64,000 nucleotides of DNA from Cubamyces lactineus (lineage: Eukaryota > Basidiomycota > Agaricomycetes > Polyporales > Polyporaceae), in the NCBI GenBank assembly GCA_022376465.1, contig JACDTU010000012.1, forward strand, positions 744,001 through 808,000, given 5' to 3'. Shown one piece after another: positions 51,431 through 62,800 of this stretch. A program made the position numbers and the translations under genes. The stretch's first letter is position 1. Every line of letters begins with the position of its first letter. The notes beneath the pieces were generated by a model, which made no database searches, was not told the DNA's origin, and was given only the letters and a program-made list of their open reading frames with translations.

Positions 51431-53046
51431 ATGTCCTTGGAGCCCTCAAAGAAAGGGCGACACCCTCTCCTGCTCATATCTGCGAATTTCACTGCTGTTG
51501 TGGCCGTCACAAATAAATCTGGCTGTAAATGGTGGAAGTGCAACCACTGCCCTGAAGACTCCCCTTCCATCAAGGGACATGAGAATAAACTCTTGAATCA
51601 CCTCGTGGACCCACGAAAATGCCTGAATGTGCCCAGCTATATCTGCAATGACACCCACAAGTGCCTGCATGCAAAAGGCGATCTTCATGAGGTTCTTGTT
51701 CCTCTTCTGGACAGCGTACTGACAGATCAGAATGAAGATGCTCAAGAAGCAGGGTCCCTCGGCGACCCTGAACTTGGGCATGTAGCAGTAGTCATTACTG
51801 CTGGTACCAAACACAGGAAGGCAGCTAAGGGCTTGGCGGGCCTAATACACCCCCCCTTCCCCATATGTTCTCGGGCACACACTCTTAGACTCAGAGTCTT
51901 CCCATGTACACCTAAAGGAGACTCAATGTCAGAAGCCTCGGAAGAAGCTCACATTTCGTTGGTATGATTATCATATTGACCATTCTGAGCGAATCTCTTA
52001 TAGTGATGCCCTGGCTGTGCTCTGCATCCGGTGTGATGCTGAGAAGTCTGTTAATGGGTTATTGGCGATCCCTTCGGGCATCCGGGATACTGTCCTCAGT
52101 AACACTTCATTCTGGCCCTATCTGAACCAGTTCATCAAAACAATGAAGCCACTGGTGGACGCAATTGGCAATCTGGAGTCCCGGCAGACAACCCTCACTG
52201 ACTGCATGCTCAAGCTGATCTGATGCGCACGCACCATGACTCGCCTCGAGTTCATTCCTGATGAAGAAAACATCATTGGATGCATGCAAAGAACATATTC
52301 AACCAACGCCTCCATGAGATGGACACCATGCATCACTCCCTTGCCCTATTCCTCCACCCACTCTGTCGCAAGCTAGCCATCTCACAGGTTGCCAATACAT
52401 GCATGTTCGAACAGATCTCAGTGACTGCTGTCGGCATCACAAAGCAGTGGTGCTGGAACAAAACCCAGGCTGATGCACTTGCCAAGAACTTGAAGCTCTA
52501 CTATGGGTGCAACGCTCCATTTATGGGAGGGACACGCAACACCTGAGATTGATGGGAGTCTTTACCGTATACCTTGGCTCAGCACCCACTCAAGGCTATG
52601 GCAATCATATTCCATTCAATCATACCCCATGCTGCTGACATCGAGTGATTCTTCTCAGATCTTGGTGGTACTCAGTCAGCTAAGTGGTGCAGACTATCTG
52701 TAAAGGTCTTCGAAAAGCTCAGAAAACTATGTGCAAATTATTCCTATCATTATAGCAACGCGCCCTTGCACAAGGAAAGCCACTACATCAGAAGCATGCT
52801 CACATGCATACCCGGCCAACAGGTGGGCTCAACACTGAACTTGCAGCTGATCTCAAACACAACTTCACTTGGGTTCCTCCACTGACCCTTGCCTGTGGAG
52901 ATTCTGGTGCTGATGAAGTGGAGGGCCCTGAAGGGATCACCGCTGACGAGCTTGAACGCACATTTAATGAGTTTGAGCGGGAGCTTCAGGAGTCCCGGCA
53001 GTTGGCCCAGGAGTCTGATCAGGGGAATGCTGGGGAGGATGGGTGA
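51431..53046 (+). pseudogene. hAT transposase remnant
   Basis: The first frame has a BED-type zinc finger pattern (CKWWKCNHCPEDSPSIKGH to NHLVDP). Later comes FWPYLNQFIKTMKPLVDAIG. The C-terminal dimerisation block reads IPHAADIE, a stop, then FFSDLGGTQSAKWCRLSVK, EKLRKLCANYSY. The stop (TGA) replaces the expected Arg, consistent with CGA to TGA change. Multiple frame changes elsewhere make this a dead copy. Confidence 0.75.
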
Positions 53047-53360
53047 GAAGTGTTGGAAGGGAATGTCTACGACTTCCAGCAGTTGGCACTGGTTGATGCT
53101 GGTGTCGTTCCTCAGTTTCTGGACAAAGATACTAGTGTCACTAACACCAGTGCATCTGCCGAGGACACTGACTGGGAGGTAGATGACGTGCTGGGAGGAG
53201 TAGAGATATCTCAGAACGATGTGTAATGCGGGTCTTGACGACGTGTTGGACTGAATGCAATGCACCAGCGTCTCAATTTTGCCGAATTCTGCCGCCTACA
53301 GCAATAGCCGTTCTGCCAGCACTGCCAGCAGAACTGGGCCCAAACCTTTTTGCCATATAC

Positions 53361-53740
53361 ACTACCTGTTGACTGCTTGAGACAACTGAGATGAGTATGT
53401 GCAAGTAGAGCTTGATCGAAAGGGGATTCGAAAGTTGTGTCCAGTACCTACTATAGGGGTTAGATAGTATTTTACCTCTGATTCTTTCTGATGTACTTTA
53501 GAGGGTTCATGCTCGCTGATCCGAGTGCAGAGATGTGTTTCGGTGATATTACAGATGGGTTGCATGGATGACCATTGGGTGCAAGAGTGGTAGGATCGAG
53601 ACAATCCATCTGTGATATTGTGGTATTGCCCAAACCATTAACACTGCCAAACTGCATCTCTTCACTTGGATTAGTGAGCACGAATCCAATGGAGTCTATT
53701 GGATAGAATCAGAGCTGAATTACTATATAATCCCTGTAGT
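53361..53740. other. spacer, nothing recognised
   Basis: About 380 bases between the hAT end region and the next gypsy relic hold no recognisable frame. Confidence 0.4.
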
Positions 53741-53755
53741 AGATACTGGAGACAA

Positions 53756-56010
53756 CTTTCGGACCCCTTCCCTATCAGCTTTGCTTCAGACGTACGCTCT
53801 TTCCTAGGGCTTGTCCGCTACATTGCGAGTTTCCTGCCCAACCTTGCAAAGCTGACATCAGTCTTGAACCCACTGACGACCAAGGGATCCGAGAAATCCT
53901 TCGTGTGGACGGACAACCACACAGAGGCATTCAACGGGATTAAGAAACTCGTCCTCAGTCATGAGTGTCTCACTGTCATCGACCACTCGGATATGAAGGA
54001 CAACAAAATCTTCGTCGCTACGGACGCCAGCGATTATTGTACTGGCGCAGTCTTAATGTATGGGCCCACGCCGGAGACCGTGCGGCCGGTGGCTTTTGAA
54101 TCCGCGCAACTCAAGGCCACGGAACTCAACTATCCCGTACATGAGAAGGAGCTCTTGGCCATCGTGCGCACACTCCAAAAGTGGCGTGTCGACCTCTTAG
54201 GTGTGTCATTCACCGTATTTTCGGACCACCGCACCTTGGAGAATTTCAACTCCCAGAAACACTTGTCCCGCCGAAGACAACAGCATGGCAGATGCCTTGT
54301 CCCAACTCCACTGTCCCATCGTGGACAGTGCATCTCTCGGCAAGACCACCGTTGCGGCGCTCCAGACGGTCTCTTCCGCGCTTGCCGGACTGCTCGACAC
54401 ACAACGCGTACACGTGATCACGTCTACCATGGCGCCTCCCGTTTCGCACATGCGTGGCGCGCTTTGCATCTCCTCGGATCCTACTTGGCTCGAATGCATC
54501 CATGAGGGATACACCTCGGATAAATGGTGTACGCGTCTGCTAGGGCTTATCACCGACAACGCACTTGATCCAATGGCTGCCCTACTTTCGGGTGATCTCA
54601 ACGGCACAGTGCGCTCAGGCATCCATGTCGCAAACCGTCTCCTCTACGTCGGTGAACGGCTTTGCATACTGTGCGTACCAGACCTCCATGAAGGGATCTT
54701 CCACCTCGCACATGACACGCTCGGCCACTTCAGCTTTGATAAGTCATACTCAGTAATTCGGGATTCCTATTTCTGGCCTAAGATGCGAACAGAATTGGTG
54801 AATTGTATATCCCCTCTTGCGACGACTGCCAGCGCAACAAAGGTCTCACGCAGAAGCCTTCCGGTCCCCTACACCCTCTCCCCGTCCCGGATGGACGATG
54901 TGACAGTGTGGCAATCTTCATTGGTCCCCTGCCAGAGGACTCTGGGTATGACTGCATCATAACCATGACCGATTGTCTTGGGTCCGAGCTGCGCATTGTT
55001 CCATGCCGTTCGGACATCACCGCAGAGGACTTTGCTGGCATCTTTTTTACTCATTGGTTCTGCGAGAATGGCCTGCCGCTGAATATCATTTCAGATTGCG
55101 ACAAACTGTTCGTCAGTCACTTCTGGACCGCACTGCACCGGCTTTCCAGGCTCAAACTAAAGCTCTCCTCTGCCTTCCACCCCGAAACCGACGGCTCGAG
55201 CGAACACTCAAACAAGACGGTCATCCAAATGCTCCACTATCACGTAGCGCGTAACCAGAAAGGCTGGATCCGCGTGCTTCCGCTCATCCGCCTCCAGCTT
55301 ATGAATACCGTCAACGTGTCGACAGGATTCACCCCCTTCCACCTCCGCTCCAGTCAATCCCCTTGTTTGATTCCGCCCGTTAATACCGCTCATTCCTCCT
55401 TGGTCAGTGCGGACCTGGGCAGAGACGACACCGCCCATGCCTTGGACACCCTCCGACGCCTCGAGAGCGATGTCATGGAAGCTCAAATAATCTGCTACTC
55501 GCGAAAGCTGCCCAAGCACTCCACGCCAATGCCTCCAGGGGACCCGAGCGTGTCTACGCCGTCGGCGAACAGGTCTTGCTATCAACTTTCCACCGTGGGC
55601 GCATGCAACGTGGGTCGCATCGTGTCGCTAGATTCATGGTGCGCTACGACGGCCCGTACACCGTAACCAAGGCCAACCCTCTCGCCTCTTTGTACACCCT
55701 GGACCTTCCCCCATCCATGCAAATCTTCCCCACATTCCACTCCTCTCTCCTCCGTCCATACCTCCGCAACGACGACGCTCTCTTTCCGGGGCGTTCCAAT
55801 CCCGAGCCGGGCCCTATTGTTACTGCGGACGGCTCCGAGAAATTTTTTGTCGACCGCATACTCGATCACCATCGCATGGGACGAGGTTGGCAGTACCTTG
55901 TTCGTTGGTCAGGTTATGGCCCGGGGTCCGATTCCTGGCTCCCAGGCCGCGAGGTCGCCAACCTCGCCGCTTTGGACGTCTTCCTGAATGAGAACGGCCT
56001 ACTCGCATAG
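53756..56010 (+). pseudogene. chromovirus pol remnant (RNase H, integrase, chromodomain)
   Basis: Recognisable blocks in order: FASDVRSFLGLVRYIASFLP, VATDASDYCTGAVL, ARPVAFES-like VRPVAFES, YPVHEKELLAIVRTL and FSDHRTLENF of RNase H; then integrase HDTLGHFSFDKS, CDDCQRNKG, IITMTDCLGSELRIVP (first Asp), LPLNIISDCDKLFVSHFW (second Asp), FHPETDGSSEHSN (Glu region). The end is a chromodomain, FFVDRILDHHRMGRGWQYLV, RWSGYGPGSDSWLP. Frames change near 54,265 (with loss of about 20 codons before NSMADALSQ), near 54,805 and near 55,485. The open end frame stops at 56,010. Confidence 0.9.
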
Positions 56011-56167
56011 GGCAGTCCTTCGCCTCTTGCATTCTCTCCGCTTTTGTTTCCTCACTGCTATCTTTTCTCAGGTGCTCTGCCTCTCTTTCTCACCCAGAGC
56101 CAAAACTCATCTCGTCCTAACGATGTCACGCGTGCACAAGGTGTCAATTTCAGTGGATGGGGAGGAG

Positions 56168-56402
56168 TGTAACCCCGGCGTGGGGTTACGCGCGCTTACT
56201 CGGAGACTGTTCGGGTGCGGGAGTGGCGGTACTTGGCGGGATAAACGTGTTGGGATGTTTGGCCGCCCAATCGGGCAGCCTTATAAGTTCGGACATCAGG
56301 CCTTCATTGCCCCCAGCTTACGCTGTCGCAACAAAGCTCGTGCCTGTTCTGACCTGCGTCCGAAATCAGTGAAGCCTACCGGCTTCCACTTTTTTTTGAA
56401 CA
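56168..56402 (+). repeat. probable 3' LTR of the chromodomain gypsy relic
   Basis: A purine tract (GGGGAGGAG) is followed at once by TGTAACCCCGGCG, as at a gypsy 3' LTR. A possible end is TTTTTTGAACA at 56,402, giving 235 bases. No second copy is present to confirm the length. Confidence 0.45.
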
Positions 56403-56645
56403 TGTGAGCTCAACTTGGTTGGTCAAGGCAGTCAATGGGACTGTCTGTTGAATCATTGTTGATCGTTTCTAACCTCTCTTGCTCACACTCAATCTTGCAT
56501 TCATTCCTACACTCATCTCGTTCTTTGTCACTTGTGCTTCTCTCAATTTGTATTCATTTTTTTCTAATACATTTACTGTACCCATCACTATCTACCCCCA
56601 CAGGAACCCACTGGCTTACACCCCTCTGCTGTTTGATTATGTTCG
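56403..56645. other. spacer before LTR of copy B
   Basis: About 240 pyrimidine-rich bases without recognisable frame or repeat. The last five bases, GTTCG, would be the target duplication of copy B, whose partner is not in the window. Confidence 0.4.
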
Positions 56646-56740
56646 TGTTACACTTTTAAGTGTAACCCTTAAACTATCAAGCCTTAAAATGACATTGAAT
56701 AGAGAGCTTGTATTGATTCAATCAATAACCCTAGGTTTTC

Positions 56741-57578
56741 TGTTAGGAACATGCTGACATAAGTCCAGAGCTAAGAAGGTTGGACTTTGGGATTCCTGAA
56801 GTCCGGAGGTCCTGAGTTCAGAGGCCTGGAAGTCCAGAGTTCATAGTTTCAAAAGTTCGGAGTTTGGGAAGTCCAAAGGTCCAGAGTTCCAGAGTTTGGA
56901 GGTAGGGACAAATCTAGATGGAAGTGCAGCAGGAGGACTTCGGTGAAGCTATTAGCAACGTGCCTGAGAACCTTCTGGGATGCCCTTAATTTTGAACAAG
57001 GAGTTGAAGTAGGAGTAGGAGTTGAAGTAGGAGTAGGAGTAGGAGTAGGAGTAGAAGTAGGAGTAGGAGTAGGAGTAGGAGTAGGAGAGTACCAGAGTAG
57101 GAGTTGTGGAGTCAGAGTTGGAGTTGGACAAGAAGCAGAGGTGGAGACAGGATTCAGAATATGATAGGTAGCAACAAATATTTGAATTGAGTAGCTACTA
57201 CATTCCAGAGTAGTATTTATACATAGTCGGACACTGGGGAAGAATAATAAGAGATGTGCAGGATAGGAAAGAACAGAACAAAGCACAGAAACTAAATGAC
57301 AAGAGATAAGATCCTACTGATAGCTCAGTCAGCAAGGCCTCAGGTAGGTATAACCATGAGGGTTATCTAAGACCTGAGGCACAAAAGTCATGGTGTTAAG
57401 CTGAATTGGAGGACAGAGTAAGGAAGTAAGGGGTTGAAATACCTCTGGGGTTACGTCCAGAGTTACATCTGAAGTTATTTCCGGAGTTAGGTCTGGAGTT
57501 AAGTTTGGAAAATGCTGAGTAAATTATAAAAGAGTGGAGTTGTGTCCAAAGATACAAGTGGAAGCATGGGTCATAACA
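56741..57578 (-). mobile_element. nested solo LTR, family C (838 bases)
   Basis: On the plus strand the insert runs TGTTAGGAAC to GGTCATAACA. Flanks TTTTC and TTATT look like a decayed 5-base duplication. Minus orientation is supported by similarity to the LTR at 63,198 on the plus strand (shared GATAACCC, CTCATGG, ACTGAGCTATC and GGAATGTAGTAGCTACTCA words). It contains short repeats of AGTCC and GAGTT type. Confidence 0.75.
57001..57087. repeat. GGAGTA-type microsatellite within LTR C
   Basis: A run of hexamers of the form GAAGTA, GGAGTA and GGAGTT covers about 85 bases. It would read as Gly/Val/Glu repeats and is not a gene. Confidence 0.85.
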
Positions 57579-57831
57579 TTATTGAAGATACACGTGTAGT
57601 AACTTGTCAGTGGAAGCAAGTTAACAAGGAGACTGAAAGCTAAGGGTCGCTCTGTGGCGTCGCCTCTTATATACATGTACAGAAGATGAGGAGAGGAATG
57701 TTCTAGTGTATACAAGGACTTTCTGGTATGTCGTAGTTAGTGCTAGTTGAACCTAGTACCACTGTGGCAGTGCTGCTGTGCACTGTGGGTGGCTGCGCAA
57801 AAGCGACTATGCACCCCTATATGGTAAGTAT

Positions 57832-58269
57832 TGTTACGACGCTCACTGCGTCACAGTCACGCAGTTTCCTTTTTCTCTCTCTTCCTCGTGCTCCCATTGT
57901 GCCATGTCATCCTTTCCCATGCCACGTCACCTTTTCCACGCCACGTCACCCTCTTTCCCACCGGTCCCCACGGTCGTTGTATTCCTAGCCTATCCCGTTT
58001 CGCCACGTCATTGCCACATCATCTGTATTCCCAGCCCTGACTCTACGTAATTATACTGGACTCTCATGGTATGTGGCGCCTACGTGGCGCTGACGTGTGT
58101 ATGCCTCTTCTCCTGTATTTAAGACCAGAGGATCCACTCGGGATCCTCAGCTCGACCTGGTTATCCATTGCCTATTCCTCTGAACCTCTACTCAACTCAA
58201 ACTGCTGGAGACCTTTTGTCCGATCCCTAGGATATCGCTCGCTGTGACCGATCTAGGCTCGTCGTAACA
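57832..58269 (+). mobile_element. nested solo LTR, family D (438 bases)
   Basis: The insert starts TGTTACGACG and ends CGTCGTAACA, ten-base perfect inverted ends, and is flanked by exact AGTAT duplications (57,827-57,831 and 58,270-58,274). TATTTAAG near 58,117 is a TATA-like site, so orientation is plus. Copy A has the empty site at 35,101-35,105. Confidence 0.92.
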
Positions 58270-58471
58270 AGTATTGAGTAAGTGCTAGAAAGTCCTAGCT
58301 AAAACGAGAATGTCCCTGTCCCAAAGGACCATGGCTACAATTCTTACAGTCCACCATATTTGTATTATACAGAGAACAAAGCACAAGTCCATGACTAATC
58401 GTAAAGTTTGTAAACAGCCTATCGTACATTCATAACATCAGCTCCCCCTCCGCTGAAGGTCGTCCTCAACC

Positions 58472-59641
58472 TTAGAGATCCAATATAGCGTTAGGGTTTC
58501 TCTCAACAACCTCTGGGTGATAAATGTCCAAAGAGATGTTAATGAGATCAGCTTCGTTATCCACCACCTGAATACGGTCCCACAGCGTACACTCCGTTGT
58601 CAACATACCTATAGCTTGGCGGTAAGTCGTCGGAATGCATTCTGCTTCAACCTTGAAGGCAGGAAAATTCCCCCTTCGAGCAATGACATTGTCGATGAGA
58701 AGGGAAGCTGCCTTGGTAGTCCTAACTGAAGCCTCCGGCCACTGAAGATGGTAGAAAGCCATGATGTGAGTGACTGAAGTGCCAAAGTATCCATTAGGGA
58801 CCATGAAGATGTCGCCATTGTAGTTGATGTAACTGAGTTGATCTTCTCCAGTTCCTTGAAAGAAACTGCACCGTCCACAAGGACCCTTGATGTTCTTGAG
58901 GAGAGTTGTCGGAGGAGGGGGAGGAGGAGAGGGAGCCCTAACAGTGACCTTGAGGGCACCGTGGAACTCCTCTTCCGAAAGTTTATCAACGGTGCTGAGC
59001 TCAAGATGATCGAGCTCCGGGAGTAAGTCGAAAGACTCGACCTCAGAGCAAGGCGAGTCGGAATGAGAAGAGATGAGGGAGGGAGTGGACTCCTCGACTG
59101 GAGTCAGACCCCACTTGATAGCCTCCTCCTCAGGGTTGGGGGTGGAGACCTTCCAGGGGTCTGTCAAGGGAGTGGGCCATCCTCCAGAGTGCTCCTCATC
59201 CTTGTCTTCATCCTCATCCGAGGAATCCACTCTGAAAGGCTTCTGGTAGTCACCGAGACACATAGGCCAGAAAATATGCCCCCAGTTGTGGGTACTATGC
59301 TGGTTGCAAAGCAGCATGAGATCTGAGAGGATCCCCGCAATTTGGGTGTTAGCGAGCATAGAAATGAATTTCTCTGCCATTTGGATCACTGCTTGGTAGG
59401 CCTTGCTTGCGACCTGAACCACCTGCTTCTTCTCCGACTTGGGCGCTGGCATTCTCTTGTTGTACTTGAGGAGAACAGCATACAAGAGAGTGGCCCTAGC
59501 CAGAGCGCGGTAGACATTAACGAGGTCCTTGACCTCAGCGAGATGGGGGGTCCTAGCCTCAACATGGCTATAGAGGCCAGGGTGGACAATGATCCAGCCA
59601 ATGCAATCAACAAGGGTGCCTTCATTGTGAATAGAAACCAT
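58472..59641 (-). CDS. 389-residue ORF of unknown function in gypsy copy B
   Basis: The protein is the same as that of 33,734-34,903, residue for residue, and lies at the same place between integrase and LTR. It is open in both copies. The N-terminal hydrophobic helices, acidic DSSDEDEDKDEE segment and CxxC are all retained. Whether it is translated is unknown. Confidence 0.6.
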   Translation of the reverse strand: MVSIHNEGTLVDCIGWIIVHPGLYSHVEARTPHLAEVKDLVNVYRALARATLLYAVLLKYNKRMPAPKSEKKQVVQVASKAYQAVIQMAEKFISMLANTQIAGILSDLMLLCNQHSTHNWGHIFWPMCLGDYQKPFRVDSSDEDEDKDEEHSGGWPTPLTDPWKVSTPNPEEEAIKWGLTPVEESTPSLISSHSDSPCSEVESFDLLPELDHLELSTVDKLSEEEFHGALKVTVRAPSPPPPPPTTLLKNIKGPCGRCSFFQGTGEDQLSYINYNGDIFMVPNGYFGTSVTHIMAFYHLQWPEASVRTTKAASLLIDNVIARRGNFPAFKVEAECIPTTYRQAIGMLTTECTLWDRIQVVDNEADLINISLDIYHPEVVERNPNAILDL

Positions 59642-59833
59642 GTGTCATGGAAGATGATTGTGATCAATTGTTCATCAGTCATGAATGAAGTTGGAAGGAC
59701 AAGGGATGTGACACCTCAAGCCATCAGTGAAGCAGCATGCAGTAAGGCAAGTACAAGTGTAGACCATTGTGAAGATATGAAAATTGTTGAGAAAATTCAA
59801 AGAAATATTTGAGAGGGGAGTGTGTTGACTCTT

Positions 59834-62800
59834 TCACTGCAACTTGTGCCTCTTCTTATAGTTGCGCAGGACCGTCTGCGCATTCTTGAGACGCTTTTCT
59901 GGCTCCCAAGAATTTTCTGACGTGGGCCAACCCTTCTAAGCCACGAGATACTGCTTTTGGGTACCTCTAGTGCGGTAACTTAGGATCGCCTCTACCTCCC
60001 ATTCCTCCCCTTCAGTTGACTCTGGGGTTGGAACTGGTGGAGGTCGGATGTAGTCTGGGCTGTGCTCCTTTGTTGTGTGGTACGGGGTGAGTAGCGCTGC
60101 ATGGAAGACGGGGTGTATCTTCCATGTCTCCGGAAGTTTTAATTTGAATGTGACCAGTCCCAAGACCTTGACTATTGCAAATGGTCCCACTCGTTTTGGA
60201 ATTAACTTCCTGGAGGCATATGGGAGCCTGAGGTTCTTTGTGTCAAGAAGAACCTTATCTCCTTGCTTCAGCGGTACTCAAGCAGCAGGGATCCTTTTTA
60301 ACATTGCTGCGGCCACTTGAGCATGTGCAGCGATTGTATTCTCCCTGGCTTCTTGAAGACTTTGAAGCCTCTGCTCCGTGCTTGGATGCTTTGGGGTTGT
60401 TTTGACTGTCCCAATGGCCTCTGGCTGAAATCCGTAAAGGAGTTCAAAAGGGGATTTTCCTGTGGTAGAGTGTGTCCGCTGATTATGCGCAAATTCAAAT
60501 TGAGGCAGCACTTTGGCCCAGGTATCTGGATTGTTAGCACAGTAGAGTCAAAGTGCTAAGTTGAGTTCTTGATTGACTTGTTCCATTTCCCCATCTGTTT
60601 GTGGATGATAGGCTATACTGAGTGCAGTTTTGATTCCTAGGCTGTTATGTAATTCTTTGAATGCCTTGGAGATGAATTGCGGTCCTCGATCCGAGATAAT
60701 CTTTGCGGGTAATCCGAACCTGCAATATATATCTCTTTGCAGAATATCCATGGCTCCTTCAGCCGTAATATTCTTTGTGCAGGGAGAGAATACCGCTGCC
60801 TTGGATACATCATGATCGACTACCACTTGGATGGCATTGAACCCATCCGACTCTGGTAAATCAGTGATATAATCCATGGTGATTGTCCGGAAAGGCCTAG
60901 TATCCCCACTGTGTTGAATGGGAATTAAACCTGATTTGAGGGGATGTGTATTAACCTTGCATGTTTGACAAGCCGCGCAACCCTTCACATATTATATGAT
61001 GAATTTTTGCATGCAAGGCCACATATATTCCCGTTTAACCAAGTCGTAGGTCTTCTGAGCTCCTGGGTGTCCCATAATCGGCACATAATGATACAACTTG
61101 ACTATATCATGGTACAACTGATTATTTGGTGGAACATATACCCTATTCTTGTATAAAAGTGTTCCATCGTTGTTGGACCAATCTTCTGGTTTGCCGAACT
61201 CCGGGCTTTTGGTAGCCTTTCCTTTTAGAGTAGTGTACTCTACTACCGAGGTATCCTGTAGTTTGCTATCTCTAATGCGCTCTTGAAGCTCGACATTGAT
61301 AGCCTTGACAAACAATACTGATCCTAGGACAATGGCATCCTTGTTGTTATTTTCCCCCCTGTCATGCCCTGATCTCCGAGAAAGGGTGTCTGCTTGGGTG
61401 AGGGATTTTCCAGGTTGGTGCTTGATTGCAATGTTGAATTCCGAGAGGAATAAATGCCATTAAGCCTGTCTATGATTTAACTTCTGCGCCATACGGAAGT
61501 ACTTCAGATTTTTGTGATCTGAGAGAATTTCCACAGGATGAGGGGATCCCTGTGGAAAATGTTGCCATGCTTTGAGAGCTCGAACAATGGCTAACAATTC
61601 TCTATCATAAATCTGATAATTCCGTTTTGCAGGAGCGAAGGATTTGGACAAATAGGCACATGGATGCCACTGTCCATCTTCTCCTTGCTGTTGTAGTACA
61701 GCACCTGTTGCAACCTTAGATGCATTGCACTCTATTTGAATGGTTTCTTCAGATCCGGGATTTGCAGGATCGGTTCTTTTGTAAATTGTTTCTTGAGTGT
61801 CTCAAATGCCTCTTGACAATTTTGAGGCCACACAAAGGGCTTGTCCTTCTTTGTTAATTCCGTGAGGGGTCAAACTATCTTGGAATAATCCCAAATGAAC
61901 CATTGGTAAAAATTCCTGAACCCCAGGAATGCTTGGACTTGCTTAACCGTCTTCGGTGGCTCCCACTCAACAATTGCCTTGAGCTTAATGGGGTCCATAC
62001 CGACTACTCCTGGTCAGATGATTGATCCTGTGAATTTGACTTCTTGCCTATCGAATTCACATTTTTCCGCCTTGAGGAATCAATTGCTGTCTTAGAGCTG
62101 TTGTAAGGCTCTCCTTGTCCTTTCGTGATGTTCTTTGACGTTGTTTGAGAATATTAGAATGTCTTCCATGTAAATGACCATCCATCTTTCCTGGAGCATA
62201 TCTCGAAAGATGTCATTCATCATATTTTGGAATGTTGCCGGTGTGTTGCACAGTCCACAAAACATGATCGTTGGTTTGAACAATCCATTTGGTGTAATAA
62301 ACGTAGCTTTCCACCCATTACCTTCCTTGATGCAAACACTATTGTATCCTGCTCACACATCAAGTTTGGTGAATATTGTGGCCCCCTTCAGCCAATCAAT
62401 AATGTCACAAATGAGTGGCAAAGGGTATGTGTTTTTTACTGTCCCCTCGTTAAGAGCTTAGTAATCTTGAACTGGTTGAAGACTCCCATCTTTCTTGGTG
62501 ATGAAGAAAAATGGCAAAGCTAGAGGAGACTTGGATTTTCGAATGTATCCCTTCTTGAGATTCTCCGCAATAAACTTGTCGAGTTCTTTGCGTTCTGTAT
62601 AAGTCAGTGGGTAAATCTTCTTCCATGACCCTTTGGTGTTATAATCAAAGTCCTTCTTGAATTTGATTGTGTGGTCCCATGGTCTCAAGGGTGGATATCT
62701 ACTTGCTGCCTTCTTCTCAAATACCTGTCAATAGTCTTTTACAAAATCTGGCAGGATTTTGTCCAAAGTCCTTTCCTTCTGGTCCTTTTTTGCTGCTATA

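Larger units (their letters stand above)
50680..53360 (+). mobile_element. decayed hAT transposon
   Basis: The transposase remnant (51,431-53,046) is flanked by imperfect inverted sequences: GGCTATTGC and GGCAGAATTTGGCA near 50,710-50,770 face similar words, inverted, at about 53,275-53,320. Precise ends and the 8-base duplication expected of hAT elements could not be fixed. A family A solo LTR has inserted near its left end. Confidence 0.6.
53741..56402 (+). mobile_element. third gypsy family relic with chromodomain and 3' LTR
   Basis: The element starts in the RT thumb and runs through RNase H and integrase to a chromodomain, followed by a polypurine tract and a probable 3' LTR. Its 5' half is missing. 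RNase H and integrase residues differ clearly from copies A/B, so it is a separate lineage. Confidence 0.8.
56646..58437 (-). repeat. 3' LTR of copy B interrupted by two nested LTRs
   Basis: The LTR (minus strand) starts at 58,437 with TGTTATGAATG and ends at 56,646 with AAGTGTAACA. Its own sequence occupies 58,437-58,270, 57,831-57,579 and 56,740-56,646. The first piece is identical to copy A; the rest differs by roughly a tenth of positions, mostly C/T and G/A changes. Confidence 0.88.

Noticed and set aside
45850..56010. The gag-RT relic (-) and the RNase H-integrase relic (+) as halves of one element split by an inversion
   Set aside because: Orientation and order would fit, but the residue patterns belong to two different gypsy lineages, and about 150 residues of RT would be missing.
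56943..57164. Gly/Val-repeat protein
   Set aside because: It is the translation of a hexanucleotide microsatellite within an LTR.
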